Positions 1-5,389 are shown, numbered from the stretch's first letter. The stretch is DNA of 6,984 nucleotides from an uncultured Coriobacteriales bacterium (GCA_947305035.1 CAMZCV010000048.1:1-6984), one strand, 5' to 3'. Translations and numbers: made by a program. The notes: a model not told the origin generated them from the sequence alone.

Positions 1-258
1 CTCAAGGTTCTCAGGAATACAGACGACATCAACATCAAGCTTCTGTGGCTGGGTGACAAGCTCTCCAACATGCGCGCGTTCAGCCATGCCCACCGCCACG
101 AGGGCGCGGCCATGTGGAACGCGTTCAACCAGAAGGATCCCGCACAGCAGGAGTGGTACTACCGCAGCATCGCCGAGCTGCTCGGCGATTTGAGCTATTC
201 AGACGCGTGGAAGGAATACGCCTCCCTCGTCGATGAGGTCTTCGGGGAGGAGAAGTAA
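1..258 (+). CDS. HD-domain phosphohydrolase, SpoT/MESH1-like, C-terminal part (5'-truncated by window)
   Basis: The reading frame is open from the first base and gives the last 85 residues of a protein that starts outside the window. The stretch KLLWLGDKLSNMRAF (fragment residues 13-27) resembles the Asp-containing helix of HD-domain hydrolases of the RelA/SpoT/MESH1 type (family pattern KLaDrlxNlr). In these enzymes the Asp is a Mn2+ ligand and the enzyme typically removes the 3'-pyrophosphate of (p)ppGpp. After it comes a Trp/Tyr-rich helical tail (NQKDPAQQEWYYRSIAELL), which I recall from bacterial HD proteins of this sort. The metal-binding HD pair lies upstream, so activity cannot be judged here. 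The stop TAA is only 2 bases before the next ATG, and that gene's ribosome binding site lies inside this gene's last codons, so the two are translationally coupled. The ATG at 70 is internal, not the start. The exact substrate is inference. Confidence 0.72.
   Translation, partial: LKVLRNTDDINIKLLWLGDKLSNMRAFSHAHRHEGAAMWNAFNQKDPAQQEWYYRSIAELLGDLSYSDAWKEYASLVDEVFGEEK
244..252 (+). promoter_or_regulatory. Ribosome binding site of the STAS-kinase gene
   Basis: GGGGAGGAG lies 8 bases before the ATG at 261, inside the last codons of the preceding HD gene. It fixes the start at 261 and indicates translational coupling of the two genes. Confidence 0.75.
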
Positions 259-260
259 CC

Positions 261-1436
261 ATGCCCAACGCCGCATTCACCATCGAGGACGGTGTCCTCA
301 CGCTCGCCCTATCGGGCAACATCGATTCTGCCAACTCCACTGCCGTCGAAGCAAAGATCAACCAGATCCTCGCCGAGAACGACTTCTCAACCGTGGTCAT
401 CGACGCCACAGACCTCAACTACATCTCATCGGCGGGCCTTCGCGTCATCCTGCGCCTGCTCAAGGCACATCCCGGCCTCTCCATAGAGAACGCCTCCACC
501 GACATCTACGAGGTGCTCGACATGACGGGCTTCACCGAGCTGATGCAGGTGAGCAAGGCCTACCGCGTGCTCGACGTTGAGGGCTGCGAGGTCATCGGCC
601 GCGGAGCGAACGGCCGCGTCTACCGCATCAACCCCGACACCATCGTGAAGGTCTACTTCAACCCCGACGCCCTGCCCGAGATCCAGCGCGAGCGCGAGCT
701 GGCGCGCACCGCCTTCGTGCTGGGCATCCCCACCGCCATCCCCTACGACGTGGTGCGCGTGGGCAACGGCTATGGCTCCGTGTTCGAGATGCTCAACGCA
801 AAGAGCCTCGCCACCCTGCTCTCCAGCGGCGAGAGGAGCGTCGACGAGGTTGCCACCATGCTCGCCGAGCTGATCGCGCTGATCCACGGCACGGAGGTCA
901 AGGACGGCTCCATGCCCAACATGCGCACGACCGCCCTGGGTTGGGTGGAGTTCCTGGTGGATTACCTGCCTGCGGACAAATACGCCAAGCTCCACGCGCT
1001 CGTGGATGCCGTTCCCGAGAGCCTCGGCATGCTGCATGGCGATTACCACCTCAAAAACGTCATGTACCAAAACGGCGAGTGCCTGCTCATCGACATGGAC
1101 ACCCTCTGCCACGGGCATCCCATCTTCGAGCTGGGCAGCATGTACAACGCGCTACGCGGATTCTCCGAGATCAACCATGACAACATAGCCGGGTTCATCG
1201 GCATCGACTTCGAGACGGGCACCCAGCTGTGGCATAGGTTCCTCTCCCTGTACCTCCATACAGAGGATGAGGAGCGCATCCGCGACGTCGAGCGCAAGGC
1301 GCAGGTCATCGGATACACGCGCCTGCTGCGCCGGAGCATCCGCCGTCAGGATACCGAGAACCACGAGCTGGACATCCCGTATTACCGCGAGCGCCTCACC
1401 GAGCTGCTCGACGAGGTGGATACCCTCATCTTCTAG
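261..1436 (+). CDS. STAS domain fused to APH/choline-kinase-like phosphotransferase
   Basis: A protein of 391 residues with two domains. Residues 1-104 form a STAS (anti-sigma factor antagonist, SpoIIAA/RsbV-like) domain. It has the usual start (FTIEDGVLTLALSGNIDSAN) and the phosphorylation loop DLNYISSAGLR, in which Ser57 aligns by eye with the phosphorylated Ser58 of SpoIIAA. From about residue 108 a kinase fold of the aminoglycoside/choline-kinase superfamily follows. It shows a glycine-rich loop GRGANGRVY (113-121), a candidate ATP-binding Lys130 (IVKVYF), the Brenner motif HGDYHLKN (259-266, catalytic Asp261, Asn266) and the metal-binding DMD (278-280). All catalytic positions are present, so an active phosphotransferase is likely. 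It may act on a small molecule, or the kinase may act within partner switching. The arrangement recalls the TIGR02172 family of APH-like proteins found in gut anaerobes. It sits between the HD hydrolase (2-base gap) and the amidohydrolase (16-base gap). The substrate and sigma-factor partner are unknown. Confidence 0.88.
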   Translation: MPNAAFTIEDGVLTLALSGNIDSANSTAVEAKINQILAENDFSTVVIDATDLNYISSAGLRVILRLLKAHPGLSIENASTDIYEVLDMTGFTELMQVSKAYRVLDVEGCEVIGRGANGRVYRINPDTIVKVYFNPDALPEIQRERELARTAFVLGIPTAIPYDVVRVGNGYGSVFEMLNAKSLATLLSSGERSVDEVATMLAELIALIHGTEVKDGSMPNMRTTALGWVEFLVDYLPADKYAKLHALVDAVPESLGMLHGDYHLKNVMYQNGECLLIDMDTLCHGHPIFELGSMYNALRGFSEINHDNIAGFIGIDFETGTQLWHRFLSLYLHTEDEERIRDVERKAQVIGYTRLLRRSIRRQDTENHELDIPYYRERLTELLDEVDTLIF

Positions 1437-1441
1437 ATCAC

Positions 1442-1447
1442 AGGAGG
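1442..1447 (+). promoter_or_regulatory. Ribosome binding site fixing the amidohydrolase start
   Basis: AGGAGG lies 5 bases before the ATG at 1453. The frame stays open upstream to 1267, but that part overlaps the STAS-kinase gene and has no family similarity. This site therefore decides the start. Confidence 0.8.
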
Positions 1448-1452
1448 ACATC

Positions 1453-3102
1453 ATGCCTGCGGATCTCATCGTCAGCACGCGCTGCCTCTTCACATCCAAC
1501 GGCGATTCCAGCGTTCCGGGCGCTGTCGCCATTGCGGGCGACAGGATTGCGACAGTGGGGCCTCTTGAGCAGATGGATGCCCTTATCGGCACGAACACGT
1601 GCGTCCTCGATCTGGGCGACGCCTTCGTGTGCCCCGGGTTCCACGACTCGCACCTGCATTTCACGAGCTCCTCGATCGGACGCTCGCGCTTCGCGGTGTT
1701 CTGCGAGGGCGATTCGCCCGAGGAGTGCGCCGCATCGCTTGCGGCCGTAGCGGATGCCCGCCCCGAGAGCGAGTTCATGATCGGCTACGGCTGGAGGCAG
1801 GGACGCTGGGAAGATCCCATCTCGCTGCCCACGAAAGCCCCTCTCGACGAGCTCTGGCCCAACCGCCCCGTAGTGCTCCAGTCCGGCGATTGCCACAACC
1901 TGTGGGTCAACTCCGCCGGCCTCGCCAAGCTGGGAATCGACGAGGACTCCGTACCGCCTGCGGGAGGCAACTACGTCAAAGATGCAGACGGCCATCTCAC
2001 GGGCCTCATCCAGGAAACCGCATCGATGGCGCTCATCCCGAGCACGATGGCAAGCCTCTCCGACGAGGAGTACCTCGAAGCCGCGCGTGCGTTCATCAAG
2101 GACCTCAACGCACAGGGCATCACAAGCGTCTGCGACATGGCTCTCATGGCCCTGCCCGGCACCGAGGATCTCGTACGAGACCAGCTGTACGAGCGCCTGT
2201 ACGACGAGGGGTCGCTCACCGTGCGCATGAACCTCTTCCCCACCGCGCTCGAGGATCTCTCGCGTGCACGCGAGCTGCGCAAGCGCTTGGGCGGCAATCC
2301 CTACCTGCGCTGCGTCGGCCTGAAGCAGTTCTTCGACGGCGTTTCGTCAACGCACACGGCCTGGCTGCTCGACGAGTATGCAAACCCGTACTTCCCCGGC
2401 GACTGCGGAAGGCCGAGCATCGACCCCGAGCTCATGCGCCGCATCGTGCTGGGCGCAAATGCCGAGGGCTTCTCGGTGCGCATCCACACCATCGGCGATC
2501 GGGCCATCCGCACGGCACTTGACATCTTCGAGGAGTCTGCACGGGTGAACGGCCCGCTTACATACGGTCATAACGGTCTCGAGCACCTCGAGGGGTTCGC
2601 GCCCGGCGACATGGAGCGCCTGGCGGAGCTCGATGTGGTTGCCAACGTGCAGCCTCCGCATGCCACACAGGATCCCGACCAGTACGAGCGCGACCTCGCC
2701 GAGCCGCGCGTGCAGCTCATGTGGCCCTTCGCAAGCTACGTCCGCCTCGGTGCGCACTTCTCGTTTGGCACCGACTCCCCTGTGGTGGACATCAACAGCA
2801 GGAACGTCATCTACGACGCCGTCACGCGGCGAGACGCCATCACCAAGCTGCCTCCTGAAGGCTGGCATACCGACGAGTGCATCTCCGCAGCCGATGCGGT
2901 GCGCGCCTACACGCTGGGCTCGGCATACGCCGCCGGACGCAGCGACGAGCTCGGCACCCTCGAAGCGGGAAAGCTGGCCGACATCTGCGTGCTCTCGCAC
3001 GATATCGTGGGCACGGCAGACGCCCCCGTCGACCCCGAGGAGATCCTCTCGGCAGAGGTTCTCGTGACCATCGTGGGCGGAAAGATCGTCTACGAGGCCT
3101 AG
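1453..3102 (+). CDS. Metal-dependent amidohydrolase, YtcJ-like (amidohydrolase family 3)
   Basis: A 549-residue cytoplasmic protein without a signal peptide. It shows the complete set of amidohydrolase marks in order: an N-terminal beta-sandwich (ADLIVSTRCLFTSNG), the metal pair His67-x-His69 in PGFHDSHLHF, a candidate carboxylated Lys291 in GLKQFFDGVSS, His345 in IHTIGDRAI, His378 in NGLEHLEGF and Asp441 in FGTDSPV. The C-terminal sandwich returns with GTLEAGKLADICVL and ends VTIVGGKIVYEA. This layout and length are typical of family 3 enzymes such as YtcJ and exoenzyme regulatory protein AepA homologues, which hydrolyse C-N bonds of poorly defined substrates (amides, N-acyl compounds, cyclic imides). 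No substrate can be assigned from sequence. The start at 1453 has an AGGAGG site. It follows the STAS-kinase gene by 16 bases and probably shares its transcript. The stop codon directly touches the palindromic element that follows. Confidence 0.9.
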   Translation: MPADLIVSTRCLFTSNGDSSVPGAVAIAGDRIATVGPLEQMDALIGTNTCVLDLGDAFVCPGFHDSHLHFTSSSIGRSRFAVFCEGDSPEECAASLAAVADARPESEFMIGYGWRQGRWEDPISLPTKAPLDELWPNRPVVLQSGDCHNLWVNSAGLAKLGIDEDSVPPAGGNYVKDADGHLTGLIQETASMALIPSTMASLSDEEYLEAARAFIKDLNAQGITSVCDMALMALPGTEDLVRDQLYERLYDEGSLTVRMNLFPTALEDLSRARELRKRLGGNPYLRCVGLKQFFDGVSSTHTAWLLDEYANPYFPGDCGRPSIDPELMRRIVLGANAEGFSVRIHTIGDRAIRTALDIFEESARVNGPLTYGHNGLEHLEGFAPGDMERLAELDVVANVQPPHATQDPDQYERDLAEPRVQLMWPFASYVRLGAHFSFGTDSPVVDINSRNVIYDAVTRRDAITKLPPEGWHTDECISAADAVRAYTLGSAYAAGRSDELGTLEAGKLADICVLSHDIVGTADAPVDPEEILSAEVLVTIVGGKIVYEA

Positions 3103-3210
3103 CACACGGAGACGGGTTCGCACGCCGAAGAATCCCAAATAGAAAAGGGACAGGCGTGAACCTGTCCCTCTGTGCCAAAAGGGAACGGACAACCTGTCCC
3201 CGTGTGCCTA
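3100..3210. repeat. Nested palindromic repeat element between convergent genes
   Basis: The whole gap between the convergent amidohydrolase and rubrerythrin genes is repeat structure. The outer arms are CACACGGAGACGGGTT (3103-3118) and AACCTGTCCCCGTGTG (3191-3206), complementary at 14 of 16 positions. They extend into the TAG stop codons of both genes (3100-3102, and 3210-3208 on the other strand). An inner perfect 9-bp stem, AGGGACAGG (3146-3154) with CCTGTCCCT (3161-3169), has a 6-base loop. The 18-base unit at 3159-3176 is directly repeated at 3191-3208 with 16 of 18 identical, period 32. This looks like a REP- or MITE-like palindromic unit; similar GGGACAGGTT palindromes occur, as I recall, dispersed in other bacterial genomes. 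Copy number cannot be judged from one window. Confidence 0.75.
3137..3169 (-). terminator. Probable Rho-independent terminator of rubrerythrin transcript
   Basis: Read on the - strand, the 9-bp stem AGGGACAGG/CCTGTCCCT with loop TTCACG is followed at once by TTTTCTATTT, about 40 bases after the rubrerythrin stop codon. In the + direction the same hairpin is followed by CTGTGCC with no T run, so termination of the amidohydrolase transcript here is less likely. It is the inner part of the palindromic element. Confidence 0.6.
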
Positions 3211-3753
3211 GTAGTTGAGCGCCTGCTCCTCGAAGTAGCTCTGAGGATGGTTGCAGACCGGGCACATCTTGGGGGCGGTGGCGCCGACATGCAGGTGACC
3301 GCAGTTGATGCACTTCCACACCTTCACGCCCTCGCGGGTGAAGACCTCGCCGGCCTCAACCTGGGCGGCAAGCTTGCGATAGCGCTCCTCGTGGGCCTTC
3401 TCGATGGCGCCGACCATCTTGAACTTGGCCGCGATCTCGGTGAAGCCCTCCTCCTTGGCGGTCTCTGCGAAGCCCGCGTACATGGAGGTCCACTCCTCGT
3501 TCTCGCCAGCAGCAGCGGCAAGCAGGTTCTCAAGGGTGCCGGGCACCTCGCCGCCGTGCAGGTACTTGAACCAGATCTTGGCGTGCTCGCGCTCGTTGCC
3601 GGAGGTCTCGGTGAAGATGTTGGAAATCTGGAAGTAGCCTTCCTTCTTGGCCTTGCTCGCGAAGTAGGCGTACTTGTTGGTGGCCTGGGACTCGCCCGCA
3701 AACGCGAACTCGAGGTTCTTCTTAGTCTGGGAGCTCTCGAAATCGACTGCCAT
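3208..3753 (-). CDS. rbr: Rubrerythrin
   Basis: A full-length rubrerythrin of 181 residues. Residues 1-140 form the ferritin-like four-helix domain carrying the oxo-bridged di-iron site. Visible ligand motifs are Glu21 in AGESQA, Glu54-x-x-His57 in NEREHAKI and Glu118-x-x-His121 in EKAHEERY, with Glu97 or Glu101 in the third helix. The C-terminal rubredoxin-like domain binds one Fe(Cys)4 through Cys148-x2-Cys151 (WKCINCGH) and Cys164-x2-Cys167 (MCPVCNHPQ). Rubrerythrins reduce hydrogen peroxide to water in the cytoplasm of anaerobes, with electrons from rubredoxin/NAD(P)H systems. The start ATG at 3753 has GAGAGGAGAG just upstream. It lies downstream of the mutY-like gene and the Rrf2 regulator on the same strand, which suggests a shared oxidative-stress role, though a 59-base gap leaves room for its own promoter. 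Nothing is missing or truncated. Confidence 0.96.
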   Translation of the reverse strand: MAVDFESSQTKKNLEFAFAGESQATNKYAYFASKAKKEGYFQISNIFTETSGNEREHAKIWFKYLHGGEVPGTLENLLAAAAGENEEWTSMYAGFAETAKEEGFTEIAAKFKMVGAIEKAHEERYRKLAAQVEAGEVFTREGVKVWKCINCGHLHVGATAPKMCPVCNHPQSYFEEQALNY

Positions 3754-3812
3754 GGTCTCTCCTCTCGAATGATTGGTGACTTCCCCGCGTCACTCTCCTA
3801 ATGATACCGCAA
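3754..3812 (-). promoter_or_regulatory. Leader of rubrerythrin gene with possible weak promoter and small hairpin
   Basis: This 59-base gap holds the GAGAGGAGAG ribosome binding site (3757-3766), a short inverted repeat GTGAC/GTCAC (3776-3780 with 3789-3793, 8-base loop) and, on the - strand, a -10-like TATCAT (3801-3806). The nearest -35-like TTGTGG (3822-3827) is only 15 bases away, so the promoter call is weak. ATCATT followed by GGAGAG-like sequence occurs twice. Transcription from the upstream gene is equally possible. Confidence 0.3.
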
Positions 3813-4682
3813 TCATGCATGCCACAATCCGCGCTCCCGCTCGCAGAATCCCTCTTTCGCCAATTGGTCGAGCAGCTTCTCGACGTCATCTGCAAACAGC
3901 GCCTCGCGGCCTGCGGCAAGCTCTGATCGACTGAGCTCGGCAGCAAGCTCCTCCACCGAGATGCCCTCCCTGCGCGAGAGCAGAACACGCACGACAGCTG
4001 CACGTTTCTGCCGATTCGATCCCTCGAAGCGCGACTGCTTGGTGTACCCGCGCGAACGCCGGGATGGATTGGGGAGGATCTTCTTGAGATATGCCCCGTA
4101 ATCGAGCAGCGCATAGTACCAGCTGCGCGGATCGGTGAGTTCGTTGCCGCCGTCGGGCGGACAGGTGGCATCCACGAGCGGGATGATATCGCGATCCGAC
4201 ACGTCTTCCTCCTCGGGGAAGAGCTCGTGGAGGAAGACGGTGCGCACGTTCGTCTCGAGGTAGACGGCATGCAGGTTGAACGAGAAGGCGCGGATGCCCG
4301 CAGCGGTTGCGGGGCCTATGCCGGGCAACGCCCGAAGCTCCCGCTCCCCTTTGGGGAACAGCCCGCCCGAAGCCGAGACGGCCTGTGCGGCATGCAGGAG
4401 CGCAAGCGCACGGCGGTTATACCCCATGCCCTGCCATTCCTCGAGCACATCGGCCGAGCTCGCCGCAGCAAGGGCGTCAACGGTGGGGAACCGCTCGATC
4501 CACCGCTGCCAACGTCCGTCAACACGCACGACCTGCGTCTGCTGGAGCATCACCTCGGATATCCAGATGGCATAGGGGTCTTGCGTGCGCCGCCAAGGCA
4601 GATCACGGTAGAGTGCGTGACCCTGCTCGACGACTTTCTGCAGGAAAATATCGATATCGGTTGTGGCATGCATTGTATCCAT
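3813..4682 (-). CDS. MutY-like A/G adenine DNA glycosylase lacking the Fe-S cluster
   Basis: An HhH-GPD base-excision repair protein. Known MutY enzymes remove adenine mispaired with 8-oxoguanine. Counting from the ATG at 4682 (289 residues), the catalytic Glu43 lies in WISEVMLQQTQV and the helix-hairpin-helix is LPGIGPATAAGI (119-130), with Ala125 where the lyase Lys of endonuclease III would be. Glu143 in YLETNVRT stands where E. coli MutY has catalytic Asp138. The C-x6-C-x2-C-x5-C cluster motif is absent; the only cysteines are 174 and 280. In its place is NPSRRSRGYTKQSRFEGSNRQ (203-223). Residues 225-289 look like a winged-helix-type helical tail instead of the NUDIX-like 8-oxoG recognition domain. 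The start is uncertain: ATG 4682 fits homologue lengths but lacks a clear ribosome site. ATG 4715 (300 aa, AGAAGG 3 bases upstream) would overlap the Rrf2 gene by 17 bases, and TTG 4742 also lies in frame. Substrate specificity is inferred. Confidence 0.85.
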   Translation of the reverse strand: MDTMHATTDIDIFLQKVVEQGHALYRDLPWRRTQDPYAIWISEVMLQQTQVVRVDGRWQRWIERFPTVDALAAASSADVLEEWQGMGYNRRALALLHAAQAVSASGGLFPKGERELRALPGIGPATAAGIRAFSFNLHAVYLETNVRTVFLHELFPEEEDVSDRDIIPLVDATCPPDGGNELTDPRSWYYALLDYGAYLKKILPNPSRRSRGYTKQSRFEGSNRQKRAAVVRVLLSRREGISVEELAAELSRSELAAGREALFADDVEKLLDQLAKEGFCERERGLWHA

Positions 4683-4698
4683 GCCCAACAGTCTACCG

Positions 4699-5175
4699 TT
4701 AGCTGGCGCAGTCATCGCCCTTCTGTGCGGAAACAAGAGCAAACGTGACGCTGTTTGCGGGAACGAGCCCCTTGATGATCACGTCCTCGAGCGTTGCCGA
4801 AGCAAGGTAGGAACGCAGCACGTGCTCAGCCCCGCACCAGAAGGATGTGAAACCGCAGGAGGCGAGAATCGGGCAGGAATTGCCTCCCTCTCCCGCAGAC
4901 CCGCAATCCATGAACAGCACCGCTCCTTGCAGCGCTTCCACGATTTCAAGCACCTTCATTTGCGCCGGGTCGATGGCGAGCCTCATGCCGCCGCGAGCAC
5001 CGCGAACGCTTTCAATGATTCCAGCCCTGGTCAGATCATGTTGAATCGCACGAGCGAACGAATAGGGAACGCCATTCTGCTCGGCTGCTTTTCTCACCGA
5101 GACGATGGCCTCTGGTTCCCGGACAAGCGCTGAAAGCATGCGCAGCGCATAATCCGTCTTCATCGATATTTCCAC
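4699..5175 (-). CDS. Rrf2-family transcriptional regulator, NsrR-like, probable Fe-S sensor
   Basis: A 158-residue winged-helix regulator. The DNA-binding domain covers residues 1-70 with the family start MEISMKTDYALRML and the wing SVRGARGGMRLA. A long helix around 73-85 (MKVLEIVEALQG) is followed by a cysteine region: Cys91, Cys101, Cys107, Cys114, and His118. Cys101-x5-Cys107 matches the spacing of IscR/NsrR cluster ligands, while the Cys91-Cys101 gap of 9 is longer than usual. Asp8 coincides with the Asp8 that NsrR proteins use as cluster ligand. An Fe-S protein sensing nitric oxide or redox state is therefore likely, but not shown. I chose the GTG at 5175 because AAGGGGGG lies 4 bases before it and the numbering then fits the family. 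ATG 5163 and ATG 5205 are alternatives. It heads the apparent unit with mutY-like and rubrerythrin genes, and is probably autoregulated. Confidence 0.87.
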   Translation of the reverse strand: MEISMKTDYALRMLSALVREPEAIVSVRKAAEQNGVPYSFARAIQHDLTRAGIIESVRGARGGMRLAIDPAQMKVLEIVEALQGAVLFMDCGSAGEGGNSCPILASCGFTSFWCGAEHVLRSYLASATLEDVIIKGLVPANSVTFALVSAQKGDDCAS

Positions 5176-5179
5176 AATA

Positions 5180-5187
5180 CCCCCCTT
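5180..5187 (-). promoter_or_regulatory. Ribosome binding site deciding the GTG start of the Rrf2 gene
   Basis: AAGGGGGG on the - strand ends 4 bases before GTG 5175. A second identical AAGGGGGG lies at 5218-5225 but is 12 bases from ATG 5205, too far for good initiation, so the GTG start is preferred. Confidence 0.5.
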
Positions 5188-5230
5188 ATACGAATGCACA
5201 AGCATCCGCTAAAAAATCCCCCCTTGAACA

Positions 5231-5249
5231 ATTGTATGCTAGCTATCAT
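5231..5249 (-). promoter_or_regulatory. Candidate promoter -10 box and operator palindrome for the Rrf2 operon
   Basis: On the - strand a good -10-like TACAAT (5231-5236) directly abuts the near-perfect palindrome ATGATAGCTAGCAT (5236-5249), symmetrical at 6 of 7 base pairs. No good -35 lies at 16-18 bases; TTGCAG (5251-5256) is 14 bases away and TTTCAG (5258-5263) is 21 away. A palindrome within the promoter fits a dimeric Rrf2 regulator controlling its own gene. This is inferred from position and symmetry only. Confidence 0.35.
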
Positions 5250-5389
5250 GCTGCAAGCTGAAAATAGATAGCCCATTAAGCAAATTTTCAAGATTGGTAA
5301 ACGGTTGGTTTTCTAACCGATACGGTAATCTAAAAAATACAACTATTTTCCAAGCATTTTTCAGGGATAGCACAGGTCTATTCAAACAA

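Larger units (their letters stand above)
5176..5389. other. AT-rich intergenic region upstream of the Rrf2 gene
   Basis: These 214 bases separate the Rae1-like gene stop from the Rrf2 start, both on the - strand. Base composition drops sharply: 30 of the 100 bases at 5261-5360 are G or C, in an otherwise GC-rich window. It holds the candidate promoter/palindrome (5231-5249), a second promoter-like pair on the - strand (TTGAAA 5286-5291, TATCTA 5265-5270, short 15-base spacer) and an imperfect stem (GTA-AA-CGGTT at 5297-5306 with AACCG-A-TAC at 5315-5323). No convincing terminator for the Rae1-like gene and no RNA gene was recognised. Confidence 0.6.

Noticed and set aside
426..1118. Open frame of 230 codons on the - strand opposite the STAS-kinase gene
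   Set aside because: Composition rich in Ala, Val, His, Gly and without motifs; it is antisense to conserved kinase motifs.
1267..1452. Longer N-terminus of the amidohydrolase
   Set aside because: The extra frame overlaps the kinase gene, is Ser/Arg-rich and lacks family similarity; the ATG at 1453 has AGGAGG.
1599..2522. Open frame of 307 codons on the + strand inside the amidohydrolase
   Set aside because: Arg/Pro/His-rich out-of-frame shadow typical of GC-rich DNA; the overlapping frame encodes a clear amidohydrolase.
2347..3192. Open frame of 281 codons on the - strand opposite the amidohydrolase
   Set aside because: Antisense shadow without family features or a suitable ribosome site; it also runs across the palindromic element.
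3103..3207. CRISPR-like or tandem repeat array
   Set aside because: Only two direct copies at period 32 plus inverted copies; the symmetry is that of a palindromic element, not regularly spaced repeats.
3172..3801. Open frame of 209 codons on the + strand opposite rubrerythrin
   Set aside because: Leu/Gly/Ala-rich antisense shadow of a certain gene.
5297..5323. Stem GTA-AA-CGGTT / AACCG-A-TAC as terminator of the Rae1-like gene
   Set aside because: The stem is short and interrupted, and no T run follows it on the - strand.
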